Below, one piece after another: positions 61,711 to 64,000 of a DNA stretch of 64,000 nucleotides. Every line of letters begins with the position of its first letter. The first letter of the stretch is position 1. The notes under the pieces were generated by a model that searched no databases, had not been told where the DNA came from, and saw nothing but the letters and a program-made list of their open reading frames with translations. A program made the position numbers and the translations under genes. The DNA comes from Isoetes taiwanensis (Eukaryota; Streptophyta; Lycopodiopsida; Isoetales; Isoetaceae): assembly GCA_021234155.1 (NCBI GenBank), contig JAJEKV010000111.1, positions 1,000,968-1,064,967 on the forward strand, in the 5' to 3' direction.

Positions 61711-63408
61711 ATGGCCGAAGCGGTGACCGAGCAAGATTTCATAGACATTCATGGACTTTCTGGTGAAGGATTGTAGCCTACTTTGAAAGTAAAATGGTTG
61801 GAAGAGAATGTAACAGATGCACAATGGGCCTCGGTTTGGCAAGAAGGCCCAAGCAATAAGATGAAAGTTTCCATGATCCAGCCTCGGTTCCGAGAAAAAT
61901 TGGACAGATTGTTGAAAAAATTATATCAAAAGGAAACTATGCCAAACAATGAAGTGAGAAAACAGGTGGCTTATGCTTTTGCATGGGAAAATTGTGATAC
62001 TGCCATTTCAAACCCTGCAAAGCACAAGATCAATTGGGCCTCTTTTGGAGCTCAAGTTATGAAGTATAGAAATTGCAGGTCTAAAAAGGATGTCCATGTT
62101 GCCACTTCTAGCAAAGTTACTTGCTTAGAAAGTTCAAAATTAGACCACTCTGCTTTAAAAGAGAACTTTGAATTGATTAAGGAAGCTGTAAATAAGCTTG
62201 AGAATGAAAGAGCAAGCATGTTAGAAGAGGTGCATGCAATTGAGGTTAGTTTAGCTGCAGAGGCTAAGTCTAATGAAAAATTCAGTGTGGAACTTGAAGA
62301 GAGCATGAAGAAAGTTGAGGATTTGAAGACCACAATATCTGAGTTGCGGGAGGATTCTGATATGAGGAAGGAATTGGAGATGACACTACAAATGGAGATA
62401 TATTACTGTAACCGAGTTAAAAACGTTTTCAAGTCTCCAGATACAGAAGGGAGCAGCTCGAGGAAGAATACCTTGGAAGTGGAGATCAAAGAGAAAGAGG
62501 CCAGAATTTCAAAACTCAGAGCTAATCTTTCTAATCTTACAGAATTGAAGAATATAAGTTGTAATCCATTCTGCATCAACACTATCAGCAGAAGACTACC
62601 AGGAATCTGCAACTTTGGTGCTTGCTGTGCTTGTGGCCTACTTTTTCATGATAGGTACAAATTGTCTTTGATTTTAAGTTGTGATCATGAGTACCATGTG
62701 GCTTGTGCAGCCTTGTTGAAGGAAGGTAAATGCAAGGTATGTGGGGGTGTAATTCATCCAGATTTATTTCTTGAGCTTGGCATGCATGTGACATCAGCCA
62801 CAGAAGGAAATAAAATAGTTGATATGCCTACAGTAGATATACCTACAAATCAACTTGATTCACTTATTAGGTCCTCTTCTGCTACTGAAGACTATGTGCC
62901 ACCTTCTGGAATTGAAAAAGTGCTGAAAGATGCATTGTGTAGTCCTAAAAAGCAGTTAAGGCAAAAGGCTAGAAAAGCATCCACTGAAGGATATGCAAGT
63001 GAGCAGGATGAAACTGTTGTTGAACAGGATGGTGCAGGATGTAGTAAGGATGTACAAATTACCCCTTCGAGAGAGAAGAAAGCAGCCAACAAAAGGAAAA
63101 GGAAAGATGGAGAGGTTGCAACAAAGAAGAGCAAAAACATTAAAAAGGCAAAGAACACAGGTCAAGAAGGCAGGAAGTACAATTTTAGAAGGAGGGCATT
63201 GACAAAGGATATGGAATCTGTAAAGGAAGTTGAGGTTGAATATGAAAAGGATGAAACAATTACAGAAAATGAAGAACTAGAAAAGGAAGAAACAGAAAAG
63301 AAGGACCAGAAAAGGAAGAACTAGAAAAGGAAGACACATGTACCAAAATGAATGCAATTATGGAGGTCTTAAGAGGCAATTCCAATGTGTCTATAAAATC
63401 TTTGATTT
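61711..63408 (+). CDS. Coiled-coil RING-H2 protein with basic/acidic tail
   Basis: The ATG at 61711 opens MAEAVTEQDFIDIHGLSGEG but meets an in-frame TAG at 61774. The same frame then runs 513 codons from the next ATG (61783). Parts: an N-terminal helical region (KVKWLEENVTDAQWASVWQE; NWASFGAQVMKYRN); a coiled coil at about 120-260; a RING-H2-like finger at about 278-325 with spacing C-x2-C, C-x-H-x2-H-x2-C, C-x2-C (CCACG, SCDHEYHVAC, CKVCGG); then a Lys-rich nuclear-type tail and a Glu/Lys repeat. The RING suggests ubiquitin-ligase-like or protein-binding activity. The frame stops at 63322, but one extra A in the run near 63297 would restore ELEKE repeats to a stop at 63408. The N-terminal stop may be a mutation, or translation may start at 61783. 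Confidence 0.65.
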
Positions 63409-63597
63409 AACTATAAATGTTTGAATGTTCAGGTACAATTGTATTTCAAGACCAAAATGTTGAACAAATGGTTGATCAAAATGTTGACCAATGTTGACAG
63501 GTTATTATTATTTTAGTATTTTAAATTCCTGTTTGTGTTTGTGTTTGTGTTTGAGTTGGTGTTTACTTTATATTTTTTGAATGATAGGTGTACAGGA

Positions 63598-64000
63598 AAC
63601 TTCTTATTTTAGATGTGAATGGTATTCTAGTAAGGACATACAGTAGGAACAATCCTGTACGTGTGGACAACAGATTGTGGATTTCAAAAACAAGCAAGAA
63701 ATTGGTTGTTTTAAGGCCTCATGCACGGGAATTTCTGCAGGCATCAATGGTACACTTTGACATAGCAATTTGGTCATCCATGAACAAGGTTAATGTAAAT
63801 AAAGTTGTGGATGTCATAGCACCAGTTATTGCACATGACTTTGTATTTATTTGGGATCAGACCCATTGCTTGGAGATGCCTTTCAAGTGGCCCATCCGAT
63901 CTGAAAACCCATTGTACTTAAAACCTTTATCTGCAGTTTTTAGTGAATACCCACAATATGAGGGCAATTGCATATTGTTGGATGATAGTATTCATAAAAC
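63598..64000 (+). CDS. FCP1/NIF-like phosphatase domain exon, runs off the edge
   Basis: After a TTTGAATGATAG acceptor the frame reads VYRKLLILDVNGILVRTYSR, LVVLRPHAREFLQASMVHFD, IAIWSSMNKVNVNKVVDVIA, FVFIWDQTHCL, KPLSAVFSEYPQYEGNCILL, DDSIHK, to the window end. This is the HAD-type FCP1 homology fold: motif I (LDVNG), motif II (WSS), and the LLDDS motif. The catalytic DxDG is DVNG, with Asn for the second Asp. Plant proteins of this subgroup often have DLNG, and catalysis is uncertain. It may be a downstream exon of the RING gene, as only ~190-280 bases with a plausible small exon (63433-63500) separate them, or a separate gene. Confidence 0.7.

Noticed and set aside
63598-63640. Treating DVNG as proof of an inactive phosphatase
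   Set aside because: Plant FCP1-homology proteins with DLNG-type motifs appear common, so the substitution alone does not settle activity.

Overview
The window is nuclear DNA from a land plant. The genes are split by short GT-AG introns (mostly 60-100 bp). Teloboxes (AAACCCTAA) recur. Most of the sequence is Ty1/copia, Ty3/gypsy and LINE debris. One exon matches the plant FKBP20-2 immunophilin family. I cannot name the species.

Layout. 1-2318: a LINE 3' fragment split by an LTR-like insertion. 3619-9301: the one clearly intact gene, a 25-exon kinesin-7 (CENP-E type) of 1,194 codons plus stop. 9770-15469: a decayed Ty3/gypsy LTR, primer-binding site and gag. Its LTR is interrupted by a ~4.4-kb insertion (10100-14513) carrying a minus-strand gene for a Crypton/DUF3504-type tyrosine recombinase. 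A second LTR copy at 37.9-38.4 kb gives the empty site. 15470-16722: a LINE copy that keeps only ORF1 and joins it directly to a LINE 3' tail (half-LINE). 16892-17117: a ~225-bp (TC)n tract. 17118-32768: a large array with a 3.74-kb period, nested 0.5-kb duplications, hairpins, teloboxes and a conserved minus-strand reading frame. A divergent single relative lies at 34.1-36.5 kb.

33.3-42.5 kb: further LINE, LTR and foldback elements, then a minus-strand copia element whose reverse transcriptase is split by a 565-bp terminal-inverted-repeat element. 43-60 kb: sparse. It holds repeat pairs, a gypsy integrase remnant, a second copia remnant, an FKBP20-2 exon with a nonsense codon, and two sets of splice-consistent exons that I do not recognise. 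59.4-61.5 kb: a LINE 3' end beside a third copia remnant. 61.7-64.0 kb: a coiled-coil/RING-H2 gene followed by an FCP1/NIF-like phosphatase exon that runs off the edge.

Apart from the kinesin and the right-edge genes, most of the window is nested mobile DNA. Empty-site comparisons order several insertions: recombinase element into gypsy LTR, LINE into gypsy LTR, TIR element into copia. Several otherwise good reading frames are broken by single-base indels, some in A-runs, so some apparent pseudogenes may be consensus errors.
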